From Symbiodinium natans (Eukaryota; Sar; Dinophyceae; Suessiales; Symbiodiniaceae), in contig CAJNDS010000149.1 in NCBI GenBank assembly GCA_905221605.1, forward strand, positions 151,235 to 215,234: a DNA stretch of 64,000 nucleotides, read 5' to 3'. Shown piece after piece: positions 42,522 to 51,294 of this stretch; position 1 is the first letter of the stretch; each line of letters begins with the position of its first letter. A model generated the notes under the pieces. That model was not told where the DNA came from. It saw only the letters and a program-made list of their open reading frames with translations, and did no database searches. The translations under genes were made by a program, and so were the position numbers.

Positions 42522-42782
42522 CGTCCAGGCATCCAAAACAAAAAAACAAAGAGGGTAGCTCCAACAAAGTACGCGCTGTTCACGGACTTCATTCATACAC
42601 ACCAGTCGGACCGGAATTTCAGGACGAAGGGATTAGGCCCGAAAAAGATTGCTTTGGAGCTGGCGTCTCAAGACCTAGAGTACACTTACCAGAGAATGCC
42701 CCAGCAGAACATCTGCAATGAGCACAATCCCCACTGCAAGCCCCAAGCCCTGAACCAAGAGTTCTGCAATTCTGCAAGCTAA
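42522..42782 (+). CDS. ATG-less coding-like frame, unknown protein
   Basis: 86 codons between in-frame stops, containing KYALFTDFIHTHQSDRNF and KKIALELASQDLEYTYQRM. Balanced composition and codon use look coding, but there is no start codon and no clear acceptor. It could be an exon of the same locus as the islands upstream or an old transposon fragment. Confidence 0.3.
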   Translation, partial: RPGIQNKKTKRVAPTKYALFTDFIHTHQSDRNFRTKGLGPKKIALELASQDLEYTYQRMPQQNICNEHNPHCKPQALNQEFCNSAS

Positions 42783-44787
42783 ACAGATGGGAAAACAGAG
42801 TTCTGAGCAATCGACTTTGAAGTTAATGCTGCACTCTGTGCACCGCAGCCTCCCAGCCACCTCCCACCTCCAGTGTACTAGTATGTGCAGTACATCTTGG
42901 AATTTTTTCAGGGCGTAGTGACCCGTTCACAGTTGGGATTGAAGATCGAAGCTTACTGCCCTCCCTCCTTGGCAGGGAACCTGAGAGAGACCTTTGCGTG
43001 AGTTTGAGAGTTCGGCGCTCAAGGTTTAAGGTTAGGGTGGGGAGAAACGGACGAGTAAAAAAGCGGACGACTTTACGTTTCGCATGAAAGACGCACCCTA
43101 GGCTGAATTCCGCGAACGATATCACGAATTAGCCGGCGGGTGCCATGAATTCAAAGCTCCCGCTAGCTGGCCCAGCAGCCCGCCAAACAAGCAAAACAGC
43201 TATTCTAGAAGTGACCTCGTAAGCCTTCAAACGAACCACAAGGTCACTACGTCGATTTGTTTGACCTGGCAAAACACTTAGTAGACTTCAGCTCCGGTCA
43301 CCTGTACAGCCTGTACATGTTTTACACCTGAAGCTCAGCAGAAGCTTAGCACAAACAAATTGGGGAGCGGCGTGTCCAGTCACCCATGCATCAGGGCCGC
43401 GTATAGCAGCTCTTATTGACGCGGGGCAGTAGTATTTCCCCTACACAACCGGCATTAGGCATTAGCCGCTTGAAGTTGAACTAGTGTCCGGTAGTTGCTG
43501 TAATGTTGGGAAACAAGACCGGGTTTCGTTGGTAGTCGCCGTGGCCAAAGTCTGAGACAAGCTGTATGCTTGGGTCTATGCTTCTCGGTTGATGTAAAGG
43601 TTTGGGAAGCGGGCCAAATCCTACAAACACCTAAAAACAAGCCGAGGGCGAAATGCAGGTGTGACAGGTATAAGGAGATGGCCACATGTTCGTGGAGACC
43701 GAGTTCCGTTAAGTGCAGAGCCAAGTCTTCAAGTCGTAACGGTCGCAACGTTTACACCACAGAGCCGTTGTAGGCGGCGCCTGACTTCGACGTGGAGCAG
43801 CTTGTGGCCGAGGCTGCCTTGAGACTCTCTCTCCAACCCCACTCTCTCGCTGTACATATGTCACATATCCGACATATCCGTTACTGGCCCTGTATATAGA
43901 GATATTTTAGGCCTAGCGGCGCGGGCCCACGCCCCCCAAAAAAACCGAAACCTTGAACCTTGGCATGCAGCATCCTCATACCTACAGGCTGTGCGTGGGA
44001 CTGAAAGGGCGGAAGGGGGGCGGGCTTCGGTTGCAGTTGTCCCTAAGACCCATAAACTCTAAACCGTAGACTGCAAGCCCTCTAAACCCTCGCAGCAACG
44101 AACCTGACGTTTTGCATCGAATTGCCTTCTCATGCTTGTTCTTCAATCAAATTGGGCGTCTCTGAGTTGGAAATCCAGAGGAGTCTCAGTCCTCTGGCTC
44201 TGTCGGGCAATGCAAACCTCTCCAACAATTGCCTCCATGTCTCAAAGCCATTTCCGTTCTGTATTCAATCTGACTGCCAATCTTGCTGGGCCTTCTGTAA
44301 TCTGAGCAAGCATATAATGCAATTGTCTTTGGTTTGGGGCGTTCCCGATCGATCAAGTGTTGGTCAGCGCATGGGTCTGTTGTTCCTTCCAATCTCTCCA
44401 TCAATCCTTGGGCCATGGGTTTGTACAATGACACAGAGGACTTAAGCTGCCATGACCAATCTTCCCACTTGTTTGAATCTCCGTGGAAACGGGTGGCGGG
44501 AACAACTTATTTTTCCCACCCAATTCTTCGAAATCACCGAAGATTGCCATGCTGATCTAGTACAATGTCTAGTCGGATGCCCTGGGCTTCGCCCGAAGCT
44601 CCGCTTCCATGAAATTTTACAAGATCAAGTCTGCAATATCACTGATCAGAGCAGACTGTGCATCAATCACTCGAGACTCCAATGTTTTGCACCTTGGGCC
44701 TTGAGCCAAATGGTGTTAGAGAGTCAATGCAATGTCTCATGCATCACAGTGGATGCAAATGCAGATCTGATCAATATGTCTAACACT
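42783..44787. other. No gene recognised
   Basis: Unremarkable sequence, apart from a few CTAAACC words near 44,050-44,090 and a minus-strand near-match to the spliced leader at 44,699-44,714. Confidence 0.3.

Positions 44788-44821
<34 letters not shown>
44788..44821. repeat. Poly-G tract of about 34
   Basis: The longest homopolymer in the window; the exact length may be unreliable in any assembly. Confidence 0.9.
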
Positions 44822-44822
<1 letters not shown>

Positions 44823-44934
44823 GGAGCTTTAAATTCAAGTGCTATTGCCTGGCGGGGGGTGCCTTACACTCATCCGCAACAATTACACTCGGCTGATAGT
44901 TAATGTGTGTTTCTATGTAATGATTATGCGGCGC

Positions 44935-45075
44935 GTATATATGTATATATGTATATATGTATATATGTATATATGTATATATGTATATATGTATATATGT
45001 ATATATGTATATATGTATATATGTATATATGTATATATGTATATATGTATATATGTATATATGTATATATGTATG
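44935..45075. repeat. (GTATATAT)n array
   Basis: About 17 near-perfect copies of an 8-bp unit. The Tyr/Ile/Cys/Met-rich open frame across it is not a gene. Confidence 0.95.
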
Positions 45076-45239
45076 TTTAATGGCTACCGCCAGTGCCGCC
45101 GACCCCCAAAAGGGCCAGTGACGTGGGCAGCATTGTTACTTATGAATTATAAGTACCATTTAACTCCCTTAGTTCCTAAACTCCCTAAGCCCCCAGACCC
45201 CCTAAGTCCCCTTTAGCCTTAACTTCCACGACACTGAAC

Positions 45240-45755
45240 CATGAAGGCCTGGGCCTAGGCTCTGAGCAATCCCTAAACCCTACCTGGGGACAGCCCACAC
45301 GCTAAAGGTTTGGGGTTGTCGGGTTTAGGGTTATAGGGCTTAGGGTTATAGGGTTTGGGGTTATAGGGTTTCGGGTTATAGGGTTTAAGGGTTTAAGGTT
45401 TAGGCGTACCCGAAACCCTAAATCACCCTAAAACGCCCCCAAGCCCTAAACCCTAACCCAAGGGTTCTTAAGCAAATAGTGTAGTAAGTTTCGGGGTTTA
45501 AGGAGACCTTGCTCTGAAGTCCAGTGCCACGTCGGCTGGGGCTTTGAGCTTAGCTTCGGGGCCCTTTTGGGCCCTACATCTACTCGAGGTTTAGGGTTTA
45601 GGGTTTGGGGTTTGGGGCTTGGGGCTTGGGGTTTGGGGTTTGGGGTTTGGGGCCCCAAAGTTGATATCAGCCCTCCTTTGGTCGAGCTGTGAGGCCCTTA
45701 AGCTCTGATCCATTTTCTCTCAAGCCCTAAACCACAAGCCCCCTCTAAACCCTAT
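45240..45755. repeat. Telomere-like repeats in both orientations
   Basis: A 15-bp tandem (AGGGTTATAGGGTTT, four copies at about 45,328-45,387), then C-rich CCCTAAA variants at 45,405-45,460, then TTTAGGG/TTTGGGG variants at 45,590-45,655, then CCCTAAACC words up to 45,755. The next bases belong to the truncated gag of element D. Confidence 0.7.
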
Positions 45756-46321
45756 GCGGAGATGCAATTTGTATTCAGGAAAGAGTTGGTGTTGAAAGGA
45801 AAAAGGTCAATGGATCTGCTGGGATTGTCCTGCTCTCGTCCAAGGGGGGCGCTTGCTTCTTCTCGACTTTGGGCGGCATGAGCAACGATGTTCTTGGAGG
45901 GGATGTTGTCGGAGTTAGGTAGTGGCGAGGCAAGACGCATCCTCGAGCCAAGGTGCTGTTGTCCATCGGCACTGCGTGAACGCTGACCCCGCTGCACAAT
46001 CAAAGTGTGTCTCTCGGCTGCACTCATGGTGGGTATCTTATCAGAAACCATCAGCTCTTCCGACATGATTTCCAGAGGATACATGTACTGCAAGGGGAGG
46101 TCCTGGTCTGTTCCGGGAAGTGCGATGCTTGGGGTAGGAGGATGAACTTGCGCAACCACGTGACAGTGACCCTCTGAGCAGGCCTTACCTCCAGTGAGGT
46201 AGTCCACGATGTCGATGGCGAAGTGGCCTTTGGAGGTTTGTGTCAGGTACTGTTCACTCTTCGGCTCACTGAGGTTTGCCTTGTCGGTTGCATTAATGAA
46301 GAAGCCATCGTTGAAGTCATG
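45752..46321 (-). pseudogene. Protease tail of element D after a frameshift
   Basis: After the one-base loss near 46,322 the frame reads DFNDGFFINATDKANLSE, continuing the conserved protease region, to IDIVDYLTGGKACSEGH and then a Ser/Pro-rich stretch that stops beside telomere-like DNA. Integrase and everything beyond are missing. Confidence 0.6.
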
Positions 46322-48249
46322 ATCATCCCTGCACCCTGCGAACCCAAGTGACTCATCCCAACCAAAATAGGTACCAACATATCATCTCTGAACCACTTCT
46401 CCACATACTCCGGGGGGTTCGGCAAGGCATACACACCAAAACTCTTCGTAGAACCCGACAAGGACGATGAAATCTCCGCATGGAACTGCGCCCTTCCCCA
46501 GGAACCAGAACCATACCGAAAATATGGCCGACGGGACTGGTCCACCTTGATGGTGGCAGAGCGGTCTCTCTCCAAAACAGCATTGATGAGGCACTGTACA
46601 CTGGCTTCCGGACCAGCAGATGCTGTTGCTCCACTGTCCACAAGCCCACAATTCGGAGAAACGGCGTCGCCACGAGTGGCAACATTGAAGTCGAGAGTCA
46701 GCCCTTGGTCGGCTGCTCCCAACATCTCAAGGCCATAGGCATTCACTCCAGGAACAGAGCTTCGGAACGGGGTCTTTCCTCGGCCCTTCCATCCTTTCGA
46801 TAGCCCGAAGTGACTCTTGCCGAACGTGCCCTTCTTTCCCTTGCCCTTCTGGATGGCGAAGTTGTCGTAGTCATAGTAGTCGTAGTCCCAGTCCTCGCCG
46901 ATGTAGAAGGACTGCTTTCCTTTGCCTCGCACCACAGTGCAATCTCGAGCCATGTGGCCCGCACGACCGCACTTGAAGCACACGGTGTTGCCCTTGCCTC
47001 CTGGAGACACAACGGCTGCACTCATCCCTTTGCCAAAGCCACGATCTTTTCGAAGCTCTGACGTTGCTCTCTGAGCTCTCTTCCATGTCATCGCTGCCTC
47101 GCTTGCCATCAACTCAGCAGCTCGCTCAGCCTGAAGCGCTTCTCGCACAGCTGGGTCTTCCAGCTCACTGGCCGTGAGCTCTTCCATATTTTCTTGCGCC
47201 ATCACATCTCCCTCAGGCCATCGCTCTTCCACATGGTAACCATGCCAATCTGCCCAAGGATCGTCCTCTTTTGTCTCGTGCCAGCCAGGAAACATGGCAT
47301 CCTCGTCCCATCCTTGCTGCTCCATGACATAGGACTGGTGATGGTGAGGGCTTGTTGGTGCCATCCTTCGTGCTCCTGAAAGCTGCTCGTCCCAAAGCAC
47401 CTGCAAGGCATTGCTGATGCTCTCAAAGTCCAACCTGTTTCTGGTTGCAGAAAGAACATCACGACGTTCATCCAAGCTCAAGGATGCCGCCTGCAAGAGA
47501 CGCCAGCCCCGAAGAACATCCAAAATGAACGAGTCATACGTGTCCTCCTCTGCCTGGACAAACACAGCCGCTGCACCTGCAGGTGACCTTGGAGTTGGCT
47601 CAGGTTGGGGGACCGGGCTGTCTCCCTGAGGCTGCTTCTGCGTCGACTCTGCTGCTCCGCTCGGACGATGGTGTGGGGAACTTCCAGTCTGACTGCCTGG
47701 GGGTGTTGCTTCTGGCTTTCCCCTGGCATTGGAGTCCGTCCCTTCATCATCTCCAGGTGCCTCAGAGTTGTCCTCACCACCTTCCTTGCGAAGAAGACTT
47801 TCTAAGCCGAACAACTGCTTATCTACTGACAGGCCCTGACGTTCATCTCGAAGACGAAGAAGTGCTTCCTGGAACTCCTCAAAGCCAAGTGTCTCACGCA
47901 CCAAGAACGTCGTGATGGGCTCTCCTGGATTTCTCTTGAACTGAAAGTACTGGTTCATGATGGCTGCCGCGTTTGGCAAAGAGCGGCGGACAAGCGGGGA
48001 AGAAGCCAGCTTTCTCACGTAGGTCAAGACACCCTGATCTCCATCAAACTCGTCTTGGTGCCATGACATCGCCAACAAACGTGCCGAGCCAGTAAGTCTG
48101 CTGATTAACCTGGTTGCAAGGTAGCGTCTTTGATTGTGTTTTGTTCCCTGCACATACCAGGCCACCTCTCTCGCATACCTTCGCCAGCCCTTTGGGTGAC
48201 CATCCCACGTTGGAATGGCCGAGGCACCTCCGTCTTGCTCAAAAGGCAT
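46243..48249 (-). CDS. Gag with CCHC knuckle and aspartic protease (element D)
   Basis: ATG start, 668 residues in this frame. The N-terminal Gag domain begins with PTWDGHPKGWRRY, a pattern typical of copia Gag; a proline/serine-rich middle, a single zinc knuckle (CFKCGRAGHMARDC, about residue 423) and a Lys/Gly-rich tail follow. The protease has CGLVDSGATASAG with the catalytic Asp. The frame is lost near 46,322, where one missing base sends translation into a nonsense tail; the proper continuation is the adjoining frame down to 45,752. Confidence 0.8.
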   Translation of the reverse strand: MPFEQDGGASAIPTWDGHPKGWRRYAREVAWYVQGTKHNQRRYLATRLISRLTGSARLLAMSWHQDEFDGDQGVLTYVRKLASSPLVRRSLPNAAAIMNQYFQFKRNPGEPITTFLVRETLGFEEFQEALLRLRDERQGLSVDKQLFGLESLLRKEGGEDNSEAPGDDEGTDSNARGKPEATPPGSQTGSSPHHRPSGAAESTQKQPQGDSPVPQPEPTPRSPAGAAAVFVQAEEDTYDSFILDVLRGWRLLQAASLSLDERRDVLSATRNRLDFESISNALQVLWDEQLSGARRMAPTSPHHHQSYVMEQQGWDEDAMFPGWHETKEDDPWADWHGYHVEERWPEGDVMAQENMEELTASELEDPAVREALQAERAAELMASEAAMTWKRAQRATSELRKDRGFGKGMSAAVVSPGGKGNTVCFKCGRAGHMARDCTVVRGKGKQSFYIGEDWDYDYYDYDNFAIQKGKGKKGTFGKSHFGLSKGWKGRGKTPFRSSVPGVNAYGLEMLGAADQGLTLDFNVATRGDAVSPNCGLVDSGATASAGPEASVQCLINAVLERDRSATIKVDQSRRPYFRYGSGSWGRAQFHAEISSSLSGSTKSFGVYALPNPPEYVEKWFRDDMLVPILVGMSHLGSQGAGMIMTSTMASSLMQPTRQTSVSRRVNST

Positions 48250-48708
48250 TGCTGTTTCACCAAGTCCGGTTCTTCAGACAGAGCCCAGCTCACTCACTGC
48301 GAAAACCGCAGCCAGTGAGACGGACACTCCCTGAAGTGGGGACGAAGCCCCTCGAGGACGAAGTCAAAGGACACTAGTTCCACAGCCGCGAGCAAGAAGA
48401 AGTGCCAGCCCTGGATCTCGGAGCCTTGCTCCGCTACCAGTGCGATTGCGGAGCAAGCGCACTGGAGCTGATGATGAAGTCGAAGGGAATCTGGTGCTCT
48501 GACTTCTCCAAAGGTTATGCCAGGAATGTTGGCACTATGGCAAGCTCAGATGCGAGCTGTTTTCCGTGCTTCACGCAGCTCAAGATTCGGCTACGAAAAA
48601 GGGGCCCCTGAAAGCCAAGACACATCGGATGAAGACGCGCCTCAGTCAACCTCACAGCATCACTTTCTTTCGGGCTTAGGGTTTCATTGGGGGGGCTAGC
48701 ATGCACTG
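48250..48708. other. Spacer between elements D and C
   Basis: Possibly the 5' leader of element D. No ORF or repeat recognised. Confidence 0.3.
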
Positions 48709-48713
48709 GGACC

Positions 48714-49076
48714 TGTAGAAATTAAACGGGTTGAGGTAGTCGAAGAGACCAATCACCCAGAGCAAAGAAACCGTGGCCTGCCTCCAAAGTGTTCACCTCC
48801 TTGTGCACGAAGTCCCAACCAGACTCTGCCAACCAAGGGGGTCCATCAACCAGGAGCGCTCTCCCTATTTTTCACTCTTCGGGCGAAAGCAAAACGTGTA
48901 AAGGCAAGGTTTGTTATGCCTAGCTTAAACACATGCTTCAGCATGCCAAGAGATCATGACTTAACATGATGCGGAGAAATGACCCTTCGTGGACATGTCG
49001 TTGCCACTGCTGAGCCGACACATCCTCGAGGTCGGAAGTCGTTGACCTGCCAGAAATGGGGTGGGGACTTTCAACA
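48714..49076 (-). repeat. 3' LTR of element C
   Basis: 363 bp, TG...CA, one substitution from the 5' LTR and no indel. Confidence 0.95.
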
Positions 49077-49085
49077 CTCCTCCTT
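49077..49085 (-). promoter_or_regulatory. Short polypurine tract of element C
   Basis: AAGGAGGAG on the minus strand abuts the 3' LTR. Confidence 0.5.
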
Positions 49086-49120
49086 GGGAGAGTCGTCAGG
49101 CGAGTCCCACCAAACAGGTC

Positions 49121-49888
49121 TCAGAGGCCTCGCCCCTTTCGGTTGAGGCAATGACCACACGTGTTTTTCGATACGACGGAAGTTCCCCTTGGGAGACCTC
49201 CGTGGCACTGGGAGTTCTCGTGAAAAGCACGCCCACTACTCGACAAGTAAACCTTATCGTCATGCCCAGACACCAGAACAGGGTCTGTCTGAACTTCCTG
49301 ACTCACCCTATTTGAGGAGTTGGGGACTGGATTCGTAACCTCCTCACCTCTACTACCTCTAGGGTTAGGGACGCACGACGAGCCGGAGGCAACCTCACGG
49401 AAGGTGCCACACACGGGTTCCGGCGCAACGGAAGCGGCAGGCGACGGAGCATGCACATGGATGATGGGTGGCGGCGGAGGAGGAACAAAGATGCCATGAT
49501 ATTCCCGTGCGACAGGCAAGGGAGGTGGTGGAGGTGAGGAGGACTCACTTGATCTCCGTCTCCGGAGTCCTTCCGTAGCGGGTGTGGACGGCGAGGTGAC
49601 AGTGGAGGGGATCTCACGTTCAATCGCTTCAGACACGGCTTGCCGGAGCTTCTCCCTCTTGGACAAGGCCCTCAACTGTGGTCGCCCATCCTCCCCTTGT
49701 CTGCTGCAACAGGCCCGGGTGGCCTTCAAACCCTCCCAAACCCCAAGTACAGCTATGATGAAGATGAGCAATGCCACATAGAGATATGTGTCATCTGAAA
49801 TCCCTACGGGCTCCTCCTCACTTCCATTGGCCTCTTGACCTCCCCCCCCAACTATGCAGAGACAACCAACCAAACTCTTAACCAACCC
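49121..49888 (-). CDS. ORF3 of element C: membrane segment, proline-rich middle, Cys/His tail
   Basis: About 255 codons in the -1 frame relative to RNase H, overlapping it; there is no ATG, so it needs frameshifting, reinitiation or splicing. One membrane segment (TYLYVALLIFIIAVLGVW) at about residues 33-52, then a basic and proline-rich region with runs of six or seven Pro, then a tail with GRAFHENSQCHGG and NTCGHC, a possible H/C metal site. It lies where env-like genes sit in some LTR elements. Element B ORF3 shares position, relative frame, membrane segment and proline-rich tail, but not obvious sequence identity. Confidence 0.55.
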   Translation of the reverse strand, partial: GLVKSLVGCLCIVGGGGQEANGSEEEPVGISDDTYLYVALLIFIIAVLGVWEGLKATRACCSRQGEDGRPQLRALSKREKLRQAVSEAIEREIPSTVTSPSTPATEGLRRRRSSESSSPPPPPLPVAREYHGIFVPPPPPPIIHVHAPSPAASVAPEPVCGTFREVASGSSCVPNPRGSRGEEVTNPVPNSSNRVSQEVQTDPVLVSGHDDKVYLSSSGRAFHENSQCHGGLPRGTSVVSKNTCGHCLNRKGRGL

Positions 49889-51294
49889 TCAACAGAAGGG
49901 AGGCACCTGCTTGCAACAGCATTGGCTTGCGGAGATGATGCCGGTGACTCTGGTGTCCTTGTTTCGGTCAGTCCCACAAGTCCAGCAAGTTCGCTCAAGC
50001 GGGGACCTGGAAGGGATTTGGTGAATAAGTCGGCAAGTTGGGTATCGCCTGGACAATGCTCCAGCCTCATCATCGATGACTGTAGCTGTTGGTACAGAGC
50101 TGCTGCCCGCACCTTCAGATGTCGTGTGCTCTGACTTGAGCTTCCCTGGGCAAGGGCTATAGCGGCGGTGCTGTCGCAGCGCAGAACAATCTCTGCTGGT
50201 CGGTCAGTAATGTCCTGGAGAGCTGCTTGGAATGACTGCCCGAAGATGGCGCCCTCGCTGAGTGCTTGGAGCTCAGCTTCCGCCGTTGACACGGCGATCA
50301 GGGGAAGGCGACCAGCTCGCCACATGCATGGAGCACCGTTGAGGCGTATGAGGATTCCGCCATAACTGCTCGAGCCGTACGGTGCGAATGATGCATCCGT
50401 AAAGACCTCGATTAGGTCTTCGCTCCCTGTGGTCGCTCGAAGTTCAAGCCGGTGGTTCCTAGTCTGATGCAGGTATCGGAAAAGGCGCTCAGCCACCAGC
50501 AGAACTTGCTTCGGAGCTCTGGTGGACATGGAGGACATGTAGTTTACGACAAAAGATATGTCTGGTCTCGAGCGTTGGGAGACCCATAGGGCCTCTCCGG
50601 TAGCCTTCTGGGCGTCCCGGATGTCCTGCTGGTTTGGGTTCTCTTCAAAGGCTTCACACAGCAGCTCTTTGCTGCAGGCCACTCGGCTTCCCGGACCAGT
50701 AAACCCATGACCTCGCAGCACTTCTTCTATGTAGGCTTCTTGTTCCAAAGAGAACCCTGGGCCACTTGTCCCATCATCTGGGAGAGGTCGGATGTTGACC
50801 CCCAGGAATCGCAAGGGGCGGCCAGGAGCGGCGGTCGACAGTGGGTCGCATTCCCACTTCAGGACATTCTGCAAATGGGCGTGAATGGCCTGCGCGACGT
50901 TGGGGTCACTCAGGATCAAGAAATCATCTACGTACAACACTAAAAGCCCAACATGCTTGTTGTCGCTACGACGTCTGATCTTGAAGATATTGTCGTCCAC
51001 AAGCCCTTGCTGCAGAACGTACTCCTCCTGGGTCGAGGCATCAGGTGGCTGATCGCCCAGGGGTTCCGGATTGAGGGACCGTATGGTTTCCTTCAGGAGT
51101 GACTGGTTCCGAAAAACGGTCCACCACCGTGGCGATTCCCGGAGGCCATAAATGGCACGGTCTATGGTCCAGCATTCATGCTCTTGTGCGATGCCTAAGT
51201 CTACCAAGACCTGCGCTGGCTGAAGGATGTACTGTCTTCGGTGAGCTGCCTGGCCAAGGGGCGCGCAAAAAAGCAGTGTGAATGTCCGTGGCAT
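49852..51294 (-). CDS. Reverse transcriptase (C-terminal part) and RNase H of element C
   Basis: Continues RT after the frame change: RAIYGLRESPRWW, the catalytic LYVDDFLIL and FLGVNIRPL. RNase H has VFTDASFAPYG, STAEAELQAL, RCDSTAAIALA and LADLFTKSL. All visible catalytic residues are present. The first residues of this frame (MPRTFTLLF) are out-of-frame text, so the nominal start is not used. It ends 34 bases into the ORF3 frame. Confidence 0.88.
   Translation of the reverse strand: MPRTFTLLFCAPLGQAAHRRQYILQPAQVLVDLGIAQEHECWTIDRAIYGLRESPRWWTVFRNQSLLKETIRSLNPEPLGDQPPDASTQEEYVLQQGLVDDNIFKIRRRSDNKHVGLLVLYVDDFLILSDPNVAQAIHAHLQNVLKWECDPLSTAAPGRPLRFLGVNIRPLPDDGTSGPGFSLEQEAYIEEVLRGHGFTGPGSRVACSKELLCEAFEENPNQQDIRDAQKATGEALWVSQRSRPDISFVVNYMSSMSTRAPKQVLLVAERLFRYLHQTRNHRLELRATTGSEDLIEVFTDASFAPYGSSSYGGILIRLNGAPCMWRAGRLPLIAVSTAEAELQALSEGAIFGQSFQAALQDITDRPAEIVLRCDSTAAIALAQGSSSQSTRHLKVRAAALYQQLQSSMMRLEHCPGDTQLADLFTKSLPGPRLSELAGLVGLTETRTPESPASSPQANAVASRCLPSVEGWLRVWLVVSA

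Larger units (their letters stand above)
45752..48249 (-). mobile_element. Copia-type element D, gag-protease fragment
   Basis: Only Gag and protease remain. Its 3' side ends against telomere-like repeats and no integrase or RT follows. It is unrelated in Gag sequence to element C, which lies about 460 bases upstream on the same strand. Confidence 0.75.

Noticed and set aside
44839-45216. Open frame of 125 codons rich in Tyr/Ile/Met/Cys
   Set aside because: Produced by the GTATATAT array.
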